Shown here piece by piece: positions 8,627 through 16,335 of a DNA stretch of 21,260 nt. This DNA comes from a virus. The DNA is taken from the IMG/VR virus record IMGVR_UViG_3300039018_000144, positions 1 to 21,260 of that record; one strand, given 5' to 3'. The notes under the pieces are model-generated. The model was not told where the DNA came from and did not search any database. It saw nothing but the letters and a program-made list of their open reading frames with translations. The position numbers and the translations under genes are program-made. Position 1 is the stretch's first letter; the number at the start of each line of letters is the position of its first letter.

Positions 8627-8644
8627 TTTTGCTCTCCAAATAAA

Positions 8645-8662
8645 GACTGTCTTTCAACAGTC
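8645..8662 (-). other. Hairpin in the scaffold leader
   Basis: GACTGT and ACAGTC form a 6-bp stem with a 6-nt loop. On the minus strand it is followed by TTTATTT and then the GGAG site of the scaffold gene. It may stabilise the mRNA 5' end or act as a weak pause or terminator. The U run is interrupted, so it is not called a terminator. Confidence 0.45.
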
Positions 8663-8684
8663 CACTAAAAAGGCCAAGCGGGAT

Positions 8685-8885
8685 TTAATCCGGCTCGACC
8701 ACCACACCCCGAGTTGCCGCATTGGGCAAGTCGAGAAATCTTTTTAGCATGCGTATCTCACCGCGCAACGCAGCTGTCTCTGTATCGGAGAGGGCGACAG
8801 CGTCGTTCTTTATTCTGGCCTGCTCAAGCTGGGCTTCTGCCCACTTGCGCATTTGGTGCCATGTGCTCGATGAGTAATCAGTCAT
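8685..8885 (-). CDS. Small helical protein before the scaffold (66 aa)
   Basis: A 66-residue protein with a predicted long helix (TWHQMRKWAEAQLEQARIKN, then ETAALRGEIRMLKRFLDL). No family recognised. It is preceded by a promoter-like sequence and a terminator-like hairpin that ends only 3 nt before the start codon, so no good ribosome site is visible for ATG 8885. An internal ATG at residue 12 also lacks a convincing site. Codon structure is continuous and the frame sits neatly between virion genes, so it is probably real, but the start is uncertain. Confidence 0.6.
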   Translation of the reverse strand: MTDYSSSTWHQMRKWAEAQLEQARIKNDAVALSDTETAALRGEIRMLKRFLDLPNAATRGVVVEPD

Positions 8886-8887
8886 AG

Positions 8888-8912
8888 AAAAAGCCAGCTC
8901 GGTGGCTGGCTT
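8888..8912 (-). terminator. Intrinsic terminator upstream of the 66-aa gene, minus strand
   Basis: An 8-bp stem (AAGCCAGC/GCTGGCTT; arms 8891-8898 and 8905-8912) with a 6-nt loop is followed on the minus strand by five T. It lies 80 nt after the stop of the 208-aa gene and just before the ATG of the 66-aa gene. Confidence 0.7.
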
Positions 8913-8944
8913 CGGTAAATTTTAGGCGCACTTCGCCCAAAGAA

Positions 8945-8974
8945 ATTCTATAACAAGTTGTGGGTAATATGCAA
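8945..8974 (-). promoter_or_regulatory. Candidate internal late promoter
   Basis: On the minus strand, TTGCAT (8974-8969), an 18-nt gap and TAGAAT (8950-8945, within TATAGAAT) resemble sigma70 -35 and -10 boxes, the -10 being strong and the -35 weak. It lies in the 108-bp gap before the 66-aa, scaffold and capsid genes and could give extra capsid transcript. The terminator at 8888-8912 is only about 25-50 nt downstream. Confidence 0.4.
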
Positions 8975-8993
8975 CAGTTAAATTTATTCATTT

Positions 8994-9620
8994 TTAACGG
9001 GTCACAGTTGATGTTTTTGTGCCCGGTTTTTTGTCATCGCCGGCCACGGATGCGGCCCCCTCGGCAATCTCGTCCCCACTGGCCATGCGGCTGCGGATAA
9101 ACCCACCGCCGCCGGTCTTAAGACCGCCGCCTTTGATTACCTCGCCAATTAGCCCGGCCTCTTGGGCAGCCAAGGACGCAGTACCTGCTTTCTTAACTTG
9201 GGCGTACGTGGGATCAGGCGCCTTGCCTTTGAATTCTTCGGTCCATTCCTCTGGCTTTTCTTGGTAGATAGGCTTGTTGTCTGCCGTGCCTATGGGGTTT
9301 TGACGCAGCATGCGGTACCCGGTAGCGCCCTCAATGGCCGACGTGCCGTAGGCGCTTTCATTAAAGCCCTCGGCGGGTTTAGCCGCAATGACCTTGCCCG
9401 TTGTATCAACAGCCATCAAATACGCAGTGTCTGGCGTAGCATCGCTTGCATCGGTACCTGACGAGCCGCCGCCCATTCCTTGGATCAATATGTTGCCGTT
9501 GGCGTCACGCACCATTGAATCGTTGTATTTATCAACGCTGCGGTTGTACCCGCCCACTCGCCGCTGGTAGGCGGTGAGGGCGCGGTTATACGCATCAAGG
9601 TCGCGAGCTAATACGCTCAT
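8994..9620 (-). CDS. Virion-module protein of unknown function (208 aa)
   Basis: A 208-residue protein: an N-terminal tyrosine- and arginine-rich helix (RDLDAYNRALTAYQRRVGGYNRSVDKYNDSM, given here only as a description of the composition), a Gly/Ser linker, then a Lys/Glu-rich middle and a Gly-rich end (IKGGGLKTGGGGFIRSRM). Its ATG overlaps the stop of the 474-aa gene (ATGA), so the pair is coupled and probably works together. No family recognised. It lies between portal and scaffold, where podoviruses sometimes carry internal or ejection-associated proteins; that role is speculative. Confidence 0.75.
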   Translation of the reverse strand: MSVLARDLDAYNRALTAYQRRVGGYNRSVDKYNDSMVRDANGNILIQGMGGGSSGTDASDATPDTAYLMAVDTTGKVIAAKPAEGFNESAYGTSAIEGATGYRMLRQNPIGTADNKPIYQEKPEEWTEEFKGKAPDPTYAQVKKAGTASLAAQEAGLIGEVIKGGGLKTGGGGFIRSRMASGDEIAEGAASVAGDDKKPGTKTSTVTR

Positions 9621-11041
9621 GCACGGGTCCAGTCCGCGCTAGGTGGCGTCCATGAACCGGCGGGCGCTGTGTAGCGCTGGCCAGTCTTGGCGTTGTACCA
9701 GTTCTGTTGCGCGCCTGTGCCGGTCATTGAGCCGGTGAAACCGTATGGGTTGTAAGGCGTCATGCTTGCGCCGCCTGTGTTGTTGCCCATTGCTCCGACC
9801 TTTGCCGTCACGCCCGTAGGCAAACCGACCTGCGCGTTCTGAGTGGTTAGTTGCTGCTGCACACCTGAAATCAAACCGCCACTGTTGACATTGCCTATCG
9901 TTGTGTTGGGTAGGTTGAATGTGCCGGGCGTAAGAGTATTAGCCCCCGTCACCAAGCCAGTGCCGCCCGCCGCTGTGGGCGTATTGAGTTGTGTAGGCGC
10001 AGTTTGCGGGGTAGCTGCCGCAGTTGAGTTAGCTGTTGTGGCTCCGGTAATAAGGCCTGTGCTGCCCGTGCTGCCGGGCGTAACAGTACTTGTTCCGGGC
10101 GTAACATTACTTGTTCCAATAACTGCCCCGGGCGTAACGTTACTCGTTCCGGTTATTTGGCCAGCAGCTGTTGCGGGTGTAAACACAGAGCTTGCAGACG
10201 TACCCGTATCAATTACGCCGCTCTTCTTGGTTGTTGGATTGCCGCCCCATTGGTTCCAACGTGTGGCTGTGTAGGATGCAAGCTGCTCAGGCGCCATGCT
10301 GTTGACGTTCTTAAGATACGTTGCTGTATCCATTTTTGGCTGCTTGGTAGCCGGGTCAACCCCCTCAAACTTCGTGCCCTCTACCCACGTAGGTGTGTAC
10401 GTAGAACCCACGCGGTCAACCATTTGCTGATATGTGTAGTCTGCTTGCTCTGGCAAGTAGCCTTGGTTCATTATGTACTGCGTGTTAGCGGTTAAATAAG
10501 CCTTGTCGCTGTACATGGCCGCAAGGGCGTCTTCAGCCGCCTTAAGCGGGTTGCTGGAGGCCATGATGGCGGTCCAGTTGCGCGCGTCTATGTTGGCGCC
10601 GACGTCGCCATACAGCGCGTTTGAGACCCGGGTAATTAGGGCAAGGTTTGCGGCGGCATCAGGCCCACTATAAAACGAACCGTCCATGGGTTTGCCGGTG
10701 GTTTTTTCAATCATGGTCCTCATATCCACCCCGGCTGGCGGGCTGTTTGATTGTCCAGCGGTAAAACCGGTGTAGCCGACGGCTGTGCCAGTAGTGGCAG
10801 CTGCGTCAGTATTTGTTGTGGGTTTTGTTCCCTTAACCATCTCACCGTTAGCATCTACATAGTAACCAATGGCTGCTAACGCGTCAGAGCCAGCCCTGTT
10901 TTGTAGCGCATTGGCTTTATCCATAGACTCTTGTGTCGCAGATCCGCCGGGGCCTGAGAAGCTGAGAAGGGCTTGCGCCGCTTTAGAGGCGTCGGCCCTA
11001 GCTTTGGTATAAAGCGCGTATGCTTCGTCGCTTGTAGCCAT
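9617..11041 (-). CDS. Low-complexity virion-module protein (474 aa)
   Basis: A 474-residue protein with an Ala-rich helical N-terminus (MATSDEAYALYTKARADASK), a central globular part with aromatic residues (YTYQQMVDRVGSTYTPTWVEG), and a Thr/Gly/Asn-rich second half with the short repeat GTSNVTPG occurring in variants. The C-terminus ends in WTPPSADWTRA. Start ATG 11041 has an AAGGAG site. It follows the portal gene by 12 nt. No family recognised; the mix of a helical head and a repetitive flexible tail would suit a virion-internal or portal-attached protein, but this is inference. Confidence 0.78.
   Translation of the reverse strand: MATSDEAYALYTKARADASKAAQALLSFSGPGGSATQESMDKANALQNRAGSDALAAIGYYVDANGEMVKGTKPTTNTDAAATTGTAVGYTGFTAGQSNSPPAGVDMRTMIEKTTGKPMDGSFYSGPDAAANLALITRVSNALYGDVGANIDARNWTAIMASSNPLKAAEDALAAMYSDKAYLTANTQYIMNQGYLPEQADYTYQQMVDRVGSTYTPTWVEGTKFEGVDPATKQPKMDTATYLKNVNSMAPEQLASYTATRWNQWGGNPTTKKSGVIDTGTSASSVFTPATAAGQITGTSNVTPGAVIGTSNVTPGTSTVTPGSTGSTGLITGATTANSTAAATPQTAPTQLNTPTAAGGTGLVTGANTLTPGTFNLPNTTIGNVNSGGLISGVQQQLTTQNAQVGLPTGVTAKVGAMGNNTGGASMTPYNPYGFTGSMTGTGAQQNWYNAKTGQRYTAPAGSWTPPSADWTRA
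10074..10148 (-). repeat. Three 21-bp coding repeats (VTPG motif)
   Basis: Units at 10074-10094, 10095-10115 and 10128-10148 share the pattern CCGGGCGTAACNNTACTYGT on the plus strand and encode variants of (T)SNVTPG on the minus strand. The first two are directly adjacent and the third is 12 bp further on. Confidence 0.8.
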
Positions 11042-11053
11042 GAGATATTCTCC

Positions 11054-13282
11054 TTATATTCCTGAGCCAGTCTTAAGGGCTAAGTCGCGCTCAGCAGCAA
11101 ACAGCTCTTTACGGCTGCGCTCCTTCATGGCGGTGTCGGCCAGTTGAGCCTTGATCTTCTCAAGGCTAATGTTTTGCGAGTTAGACAACTTCAACATCTC
11201 GATCTCGCGGGTCATCTCCAGCTGCATGATGTGCAGGTCGGCCTCTTGCGCAGCAATCTGCTGGCGCACCTGAAGCTCTTGCAAGTCGCCTTGGTTCTGA
11301 GCTTGGACCTTCTGCATCTCTGCCTGCGCGCGCAACTGAGCCACAGCCAAGGCTGGGTCGGGTGCTGGGCCTTGGGCAGCTGCTTGCTTCTGAGCTTCCT
11401 TGATTTGCTCGATCTCTTCCTCTGGCTTGAACACCTCGGCTGGATCGATATGCTGGGCCTGCAAGGCCTTCTCAAACAGCTTCTGTGTATCAAGGTACAT
11501 GCCGTAGATTGGATTAGCTCCAGCTGCAAGCAAGTTCAAGAACGATTGATTCTGAATGTCACGGACCACCAAGGCACTAGAACCACGGGCGTCAATTGTG
11601 AAGTCGCCCTTGATCTCTTCGTCCTCGTTGTACATCATGTTGTAGTCGTAGTAGCGACGGATGTGGGGCTTGGTGACCATGTCATCAAACTGTTTGACGA
11701 GCCTGCGCAAAACCACGTTGGCGCTGTTCATCAACATCTGCATACCGCCGACGGTGTCGGGCGCTGCGCCCTTCTCGCCCTGCATGATCGTAGGCACGCC
11801 GGTCTCTGCGTCTGCCAACTCGGTGGCCATCTTGATGATGCCGGCCAATTCGGCTTGATGCGAGTTGAACTCAAAGGTAGAGAACGCCTTGCGCACATCG
11901 TCAATGTCGTCGGTTGCATACCAGATCTTGCGGGCTGACAGTTGCCACTGCTTGTCCGCTGGCTGGATGGCTCCGGGTTTGATGACGATCTGTGGGCCAC
12001 TGGACACGCCAGCGTTGTCCATCATCTGGCGCCACGCTGCGTTCAAGACTTTCTGCTGTGAGCGCATAAGGTACGGAATGCCGTAGCCCCAGATCGTGCC
12101 AGCAACTTTTTCCCAGACGTAGAAGTCATAAGGTATGTCGCCACCTTCCAGTGGGTTCATGAACGCTTTGACCACGGTGTTGTTGATCATGACAACGCAC
12201 GCGCTGATGGTGCGAAGCTCATCCTTCTCGCCTACGCCAACGCCGGCAGACTCAAGGTCGTCGTGATCTACTTCGCCCCAATAGGTCCACATCTCGTAGG
12301 TCAGGCGGGTCATGTCGCGCTGGTCTTCGTCTGTCAACTCGCGCAGAGTAGCGGACTGCTTAGGCCCCTCTTCCAGCACCTTGCGCAGCTGGGCCTTCAG
12401 GAAGCCGGGCTGCTTGGCAAGGTCGCGGATCTGTTTGGCTGTAATCTGTTCGCGCTCGTAGATGCCCTTGCCGTTGTGCACAGACTCACCGCAACCGGGA
12501 TCTGGCCATACATTGCGCGGGTCAACGCGGAATGAAGCAGGGCTGATCTCTTGCACGATCTCAACTTGATGGACCGTCTGGCCCGTGCTGTCGGTGATAG
12601 GCTGCCAAGCCTTGCGCGTGCGGTTGGTGACAATAGGTCCTTTGACCACGCCGGTGCCAAGCACGGCGGCGTCGTGGATCATCTTGCGCAACTCGCCGTT
12701 GTAATTACATTCGACCAGCTGATCTTCGATCTCGGTCTGCATGGCCTCGGCTTTCTTGTTGGCCATCTCAAGCACAGCCTTGACAACGTCACGCACGCGG
12801 GCTGGCTGCCCGTCTTCGCCCATGACTGGCTGGCCTTGTTGGTCCATGGCCGCTTTGTTGTCTTTGCTCATGCCCATCAACTGTGGGTCCGGTGTAGGCT
12901 GGATGCCCCAGTTGCGATCGTCCGTTGGTAGCAGGATGTCTGCAAGGCGGGCCTCGGCAGCATTGGTCTTCTGGCGCGTCATGCCAATGAACACCGTCGA
13001 GCGGTGGGGCTTGGCCATCTGCGTGGTCACAGGGTAGCCCTGCTCCACGCTGGTCATCATCTGACTGGCCGCCTTGGCTATGTTGTCTTTGCCGTTGTAC
13101 TGATCCTCGTCTTCGATCCAACGCTTGTCAACGCCGTAGGACCCGCGCGAACGAATCCATTCGTCACGTTGGCCACCAAGCGAAGCGCCGAAAGATTGCA
13201 GCTTCTCAGCCCTCTTGCGCATCCGCTCTTCTTGGTCTTCGTACTCGACCTCGACGTCGATTTGTTGTGGTTGGATTTCCAT
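11054..13282 (-). CDS. Portal protein (742 aa)
   Basis: A 742-residue protein, close to the P22 portal in length. The N-terminal third contains KRWIEDEDQYNGKDN and ARLADILLPTDDRNWGIQPTP, the opening of podovirus-type portals. The middle has FRVDPRNVWPDPGC and PYDFYVWEKVAGTIWGYGIPY, typical of the wing/stem region. The C-terminal 120 residues are a long Ala/Gln/Glu-rich coiled coil, matching the helical barrel of P22-like portals. The portal forms the dodecameric ring through which DNA is packaged and ejected, and it works with the terminase encoded just upstream. Start ATG 13282 is used; the GAGG site is somewhat distant. Confidence 0.88.
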   Translation of the reverse strand: MEIQPQQIDVEVEYEDQEERMRKRAEKLQSFGASLGGQRDEWIRSRGSYGVDKRWIEDEDQYNGKDNIAKAASQMMTSVEQGYPVTTQMAKPHRSTVFIGMTRQKTNAAEARLADILLPTDDRNWGIQPTPDPQLMGMSKDNKAAMDQQGQPVMGEDGQPARVRDVVKAVLEMANKKAEAMQTEIEDQLVECNYNGELRKMIHDAAVLGTGVVKGPIVTNRTRKAWQPITDSTGQTVHQVEIVQEISPASFRVDPRNVWPDPGCGESVHNGKGIYEREQITAKQIRDLAKQPGFLKAQLRKVLEEGPKQSATLRELTDEDQRDMTRLTYEMWTYWGEVDHDDLESAGVGVGEKDELRTISACVVMINNTVVKAFMNPLEGGDIPYDFYVWEKVAGTIWGYGIPYLMRSQQKVLNAAWRQMMDNAGVSSGPQIVIKPGAIQPADKQWQLSARKIWYATDDIDDVRKAFSTFEFNSHQAELAGIIKMATELADAETGVPTIMQGEKGAAPDTVGGMQMLMNSANVVLRRLVKQFDDMVTKPHIRRYYDYNMMYNEDEEIKGDFTIDARGSSALVVRDIQNQSFLNLLAAGANPIYGMYLDTQKLFEKALQAQHIDPAEVFKPEEEIEQIKEAQKQAAAQGPAPDPALAVAQLRAQAEMQKVQAQNQGDLQELQVRQQIAAQEADLHIMQLEMTREIEMLKLSNSQNISLEKIKAQLADTAMKERSRKELFAAERDLALKTGSGI

Positions 13283-13299
13283 GGGGTTCAGTCCTCAGC

Positions 13300-13665
13300 T
13301 TAGTAAGGTGCTTTGGCGTAGCGTGCGTGGATGGCCAAAGTGCAGTCAATCGCAACGCTCGTGCCGCTGGTAACTGCGGGACGAATCCACGCTGGGTTCT
13401 CGTTAGCGGTGTGAACTGCGGCTGCTGTAAAAGCCATGTTGGTCGTGCCGCTCCGCTGGGTCAGGGGGTGCCAGTTGGTGTTGTCGTTGGAGCCTTGCCA
13501 CGTAATCGTGCCGCCGCCAAAGGTGCCGCTCACTTGGCCGGTTAATTCGGCTGCATAGGCGATAGGCACGCCCGCGCCCACGTCGTTGGTGGCCAAGTCA
13601 GCCCATGTGGCAAGGACCACGCCGGGGACTGAGTTGCGATCAATTGTTGCTGTGATAGTAGCCAT
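13300..13665 (-). CDS. Small beta-sandwich virion protein (121 aa)
   Basis: A 121-residue protein with the segment TITWQGSNDNTNWHPLTQ and a later PAWIRPAVTSGTSVAIDCTL. That 'GSNDxTNW...IRPxVxxG' pattern is frequent in small phage proteins thought to decorate heads or tails. It sits between terminase large subunit and portal, where a minor head protein is often found. Start ATG 13665 is preceded by AGAGGAAAC. The virion role is an inference from pattern and position. Confidence 0.72.
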   Translation of the reverse strand: MATITATIDRNSVPGVVLATWADLATNDVGAGVPIAYAAELTGQVSGTFGGGTITWQGSNDNTNWHPLTQRSGTTNMAFTAAAVHTANENPAWIRPAVTSGTSVAIDCTLAIHARYAKAPY

Positions 13666-13689
13666 GAAAGTTTCCTCTGTTAAGGTTAA

Positions 13690-15159
13690 TCAATACCCAG
13701 TGACTGGGTCGAATACGTTGAACTCAAGTGTCGGGGCCATGCGGCTAGAACGCATGCGGCCCTCGGCCTCTTCTTGCGTCTTGGCAAAGCGGCGCATCAT
13801 CATGGCGTACCTTGTTGCGGACATCAAGTCATCGCTGATTTTAACGACCATACCGTCTTTGCGGTGGTACAGCCTGAATTCTTCAAACCAGTCTTCCAAA
13901 TGCGAGAACACGCGCAAGCGCATGGTCTGCATGCGTGTCAGCATCTCGGACAAGCCGGCCTCGACACCGTTGCTGCCGTCCTCAAACGTGGCCCGATTGG
14001 GCATCATGTTCAAGCCTTGGTCCTTGTACTGCTTGGCCAGCTGTTCGCCAGAACCGCCCTTATCGCGCTGCAAGCCGTCATGGGGCCAAGCCATTGGCAC
14101 CCACTCGCCGCGCGCTCGTACGGCCATTGAGTGGCCAGCAATGCCCGGTTCGCTGCGTCTGTAGCAGTCGGTCACGTAGAGCGTATCGCTGTCTTTGTCC
14201 CAAGCCATCCACACGACGGCGGTAGGGTGATCGACACCAAAGTCAATCGCCGCAATGCGCGACCAGTGAGGCGGGATCGGGAACGCCCTGATCTTGATCG
14301 CCTCCTCGACCACGGGAAACACACGGCCAGATCCCAAAATGGGAATGCCCTTGGCACGGGCTTCGCGCTCATGCTCAGGGTAGCTGGCGATGATCGCTGC
14401 AGCCTGCTCTGGCGTGTAGTGCTCGGCATCACTGATCGTCATGTTGGTCACATTGGACCCGGCTGGTTTCTCCAGCAGGTATCGCTTGACAACCTCGGAC
14501 ATACCAAGCAACGGCGTGAAGGTCACGAAGACCTGACCGGCTGTTGCCTGTGTACGGGTCAAGCCCTCTGAGTAAATCGACAGCGGTGGCTCCTCGTCGA
14601 ACCACACTAAGTCCACAGTGTCGGCCTGCCACTTGGTGCGGCCTTGGTCGTAGCTGTTGAACTGGATCACGCTGTCTTCGCCGCATTCGTGGCGGACCAC
14701 AATGCTTGAGACCGCATCGGGCACGCCCTGCTTCATGCTGGTGTCGCGCACACAGTCAAACGGAATGGCGCCTGTGCCCCACTCTTCCCGCATCTCTGGG
14801 GGCCCGAGCAGCAAGCGCTGGATGCCCTTGCGGGTCAACTCGGCCGATTCGGATCCAACCATGCACCGAATGGCGTAGTTGTATCGCTTGCCCTTCCACC
14901 ATGATGGATAGCGGCCTGTCGTGTGCATCGCGACCTCAAAGGCCCCGGCCCATGTCTTGCCAAGCTGGTTGCCTGCCATGAACAACCGTTCGCGGAAGTC
15001 AGCACCAGCATTGTGAAATTCGATTTGCTTCTTGTAAGGCGCATAGGTCGACAAGCGATTGCGCTTGGCCCTGATGTCTTTCAGGCGCAGCAGCTCGTAC
15101 AGCTCACGCTTCTCGTCATCATCCAGCAGCGCTGTGTCGATGCGGTCGAGCTGGATCAT
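13690..15159 (-). CDS. terL: Terminase large subunit (489 aa)
   Basis: The packaging ATPase and nuclease. Walker A is MAGNQLGKT at residues 61-69, Walker B is LVWFDEE at 184-190, and a coupling motif TFTPLLG lies at 213-219. The nuclease half has AAIDFGVDHP at 303-311 (Asp306), WPHDG around Asp361 and ISDDLMSA with Asp443/444, giving the expected three acidic positions. It moves DNA into the prohead through the portal and cuts the concatemer. The gene overlaps the small subunit by 4 nt, showing coupled translation. All motifs appear intact. Motif order and length fit large terminases of podovirus-type phages. Gene order then continues through a small virion protein to portal. Confidence 0.95.
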   Translation of the reverse strand: MIQLDRIDTALLDDDEKRELYELLRLKDIRAKRNRLSTYAPYKKQIEFHNAGADFRERLFMAGNQLGKTWAGAFEVAMHTTGRYPSWWKGKRYNYAIRCMVGSESAELTRKGIQRLLLGPPEMREEWGTGAIPFDCVRDTSMKQGVPDAVSSIVVRHECGEDSVIQFNSYDQGRTKWQADTVDLVWFDEEPPLSIYSEGLTRTQATAGQVFVTFTPLLGMSEVVKRYLLEKPAGSNVTNMTISDAEHYTPEQAAAIIASYPEHEREARAKGIPILGSGRVFPVVEEAIKIRAFPIPPHWSRIAAIDFGVDHPTAVVWMAWDKDSDTLYVTDCYRRSEPGIAGHSMAVRARGEWVPMAWPHDGLQRDKGGSGEQLAKQYKDQGLNMMPNRATFEDGSNGVEAGLSEMLTRMQTMRLRVFSHLEDWFEEFRLYHRKDGMVVKISDDLMSATRYAMMMRRFAKTQEEAEGRMRSSRMAPTLEFNVFDPVTGY

Positions 15160-15620
15160 CTCGCAGCCTTTGCAAGCAGCATGTTCAGCCGGTTGTCCAG
15201 CTGCTCACTGGTCAGGTCCAGCGTGCCGGACATCTTGACCTCAATGCTTTTCAGCTTTGGTTGTGTGTACTGCAGAAACTCGTTGAGCGTTCGCATGCGC
15301 GTGTCAACGTCAAGCAGCGGCACCATGACCGCCTTGCCTTCGTTGTCCAGCACCTGATGGCCACCACGCATCATTGGAATCGTGGCCTTCAAGGCCTTGG
15401 CGATCTCAACGGCTGGGTCGAGCCCCTCTTCAATGCAGGCTTCTGCAACAGCGCGAAGGTTGATACGGTGCGGCGCGCGGCTCGTGCTGGCGCTCTTGCT
15501 CACTGGATGAGCGCGGCCTGTCTTGGCCGATGTCGGAAACGCCAGATCATCCATGGTCGCCAGCTTTGGTGGCGCCCCGGCTAGGTCGGCGTTGCGACTT
15601 GGATTTCTTTTACTTGCCAT
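15156..15620 (-). CDS. terS: Terminase small subunit-like protein (154 aa)
   Basis: A 154-residue protein directly upstream of, and overlapping, the large subunit. The first 45 residues are basic and disordered (MASKRNPSRN...). The middle is helical (LRAVAEACIEEGLDPAVEIAKAL), and the C-terminal end is helical and charged (LTSEQLDNRLNMLLAKAAR), as in proteins that oligomerise and bind terminase large subunit. Small terminases recognise the packaging start on phage DNA. Its start lies inside one of the 28-bp direct repeats, with GAGGAG 9 nt ahead of the ATG. The assignment rests on position and architecture more than on clear motifs. Confidence 0.75.
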   Translation of the reverse strand: MASKRNPSRNADLAGAPPKLATMDDLAFPTSAKTGRAHPVSKSASTSRAPHRINLRAVAEACIEEGLDPAVEIAKALKATIPMMRGGHQVLDNEGKAVMVPLLDVDTRMRTLNEFLQYTQPKLKSIEVKMSGTLDLTSEQLDNRLNMLLAKAAR

Positions 15621-15990
15621 TCTTCATTGCTCCTCGCACCAATCCTTCGATATTAGGTTTAGGAAATTTCTCATTGCCGGTGCTAGATGCAAAGGGACTC
15701 AGCCCTTTATCAATTCTGAACTTTGCCCATGATTCTGCCTTGTTGTAAATATCATCAGTGGGTGCATTACCACTTAACAAATGGTTAATTTCTGATTCAG
15801 ACAAAGTAGGAACAATCAATGGGTATTCTACTTTTCCACCCTTGTATTCAAATTCAGATGACAGCTCTGTGGAGCTGTCGCCATCTGGTCTTTTTAATTC
15901 CCCAAAATAGCCCTTGCCTTTAGGCGCAATAGTGCCGTGCCGCATTCCATAAGGGGCGACACCTTGATCAGTAAAGTTATCACTTGCCAT
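15610..15990 (-). CDS. Accessory protein between direct repeats (126 aa)
   Basis: A 126-residue protein with HGTIAPKGKGYFGELKRPDG and EYPLIVPTLSESEINHLLSG, followed by DKGLSPF. This 'KGxGYFGxLxRPDGxxSTE ... PTLxxxExxHLLSG ... KAxxxAxxRxxxGLSPFA' arrangement occurs as a domain in several phage virion proteins, as I recall, though its function is not established. The last 11 residues, GLVRGAMKNGK, are identical to those of the preceding gene. Both start and stop lie in the two 28-bp direct repeats, so the gene behaves as a cassette. It overlaps both neighbours by about 11 nt. It could be a mobile or exchangeable insertion in the terminase leader cluster. Confidence 0.8.
   Translation of the reverse strand: MASDNFTDQGVAPYGMRHGTIAPKGKGYFGELKRPDGDSSTELSSEFEYKGGKVEYPLIVPTLSESEINHLLSGNAPTDDIYNKAESWAKFRIDKGLSPFASSTGNEKFPKPNIEGLVRGAMKNGK
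15612..15639 (-). repeat. 28-bp direct repeat, copy 1 (gene junction)
   Basis: Identical to 15982-16009. On the minus strand it encodes VRGAMKNGK of the 126-aa protein and at the same time provides the GAGGAG ribosome site and ATGGCAAGT start of the terminase small subunit gene. Confidence 0.95.
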
Positions 15991-16300
15991 TCTTCATTGC
16001 TCCTCGCACAAGGCCTTCGTTGCGCGCACTGATCGCTTTGGCCTTGCTCTTGGCGTCAGCTTTGCTGCTGGCGCCCCATGCATTGAGGCTGAGCAGCAAG
16101 CGCGTTGGCTCACCGTTCTTACGTTCAGGGCCGGGCATATTGCCCATGCGCGCCAAGAAGGAAGCGCGGCGAGGATTGTCGCCGGCTTTGACTGGAGCTT
16201 TGAGGTTCATCCCCTCAGCCTTTGCGCTGGCGCGGCCCTTCTCGTTCAAACCGCCCGAGGGAGACTTGCCTTCTTTGCGCTGCCAAGCGGGGCTCTTCAC
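15980..16300 (-). CDS. Basic small protein before terminase (106 aa)
   Basis: A 106-residue, strongly basic protein (MKSPAWQRKEGKSPSGGLNE..., with SLNAWGASSKADAKSKAKAI). The 'KSPAWQRKEGKxPxGGLNxKGR' opening is familiar from small uncharacterised phage proteins lying near the packaging genes. It begins at GTG 16300-16298 (GAGGGG upstream) and overlaps a 12-codon mini ORF (GTGA). Its C-terminus GLVRGAMKNGK repeats that of the next protein. The charge suggests nucleic-acid binding, but this is inference. Confidence 0.78.
   Translation of the reverse strand: MKSPAWQRKEGKSPSGGLNEKGRASAKAEGMNLKAPVKAGDNPRRASFLARMGNMPGPERKNGEPTRLLLSLNAWGASSKADAKSKAKAISARNEGLVRGAMKNGK
15982..16009 (-). repeat. 28-bp direct repeat, copy 2 (gene junction)
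   Basis: Second copy of the repeat at 15612-15639, 370 bp away. It encodes the tail of the 106-aa protein and the ribosome site plus start (MAS) of the 126-aa gene. The flanking codons diverge. Confidence 0.95.
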
Positions 16301-16335
16301 TTCATAGCCCCTCGGATGATGCCGGGCTTGGCCAT
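16297..16335 (-). CDS. Possible 12-residue mini gene MAKPGIIRGAMK
   Basis: A 12-codon ORF with a start overlapping the stop of the 84-aa gene (TAATG) and a stop overlapping the GTG of the 106-aa gene (GTGA), exactly like the neighbouring junctions. The product consists of the MA(K/S) start and RGAMK end seen in the neighbouring proteins with nothing between. It may be an empty or collapsed gene cassette, or merely a leader peptide whose translation carries ribosomes to the next start. No Shine-Dalgarno site is needed if coupled. Confidence 0.35.
   Translation of the reverse strand: MAKPGIIRGAMK

Noticed and set aside
11144-11938. Plus-strand ORF of 264 codons opposite the portal C-terminus
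   Set aside because: Leu/His/Val-rich shadow of the portal coiled coil; no ribosome site and no neighbouring plus-strand genes.
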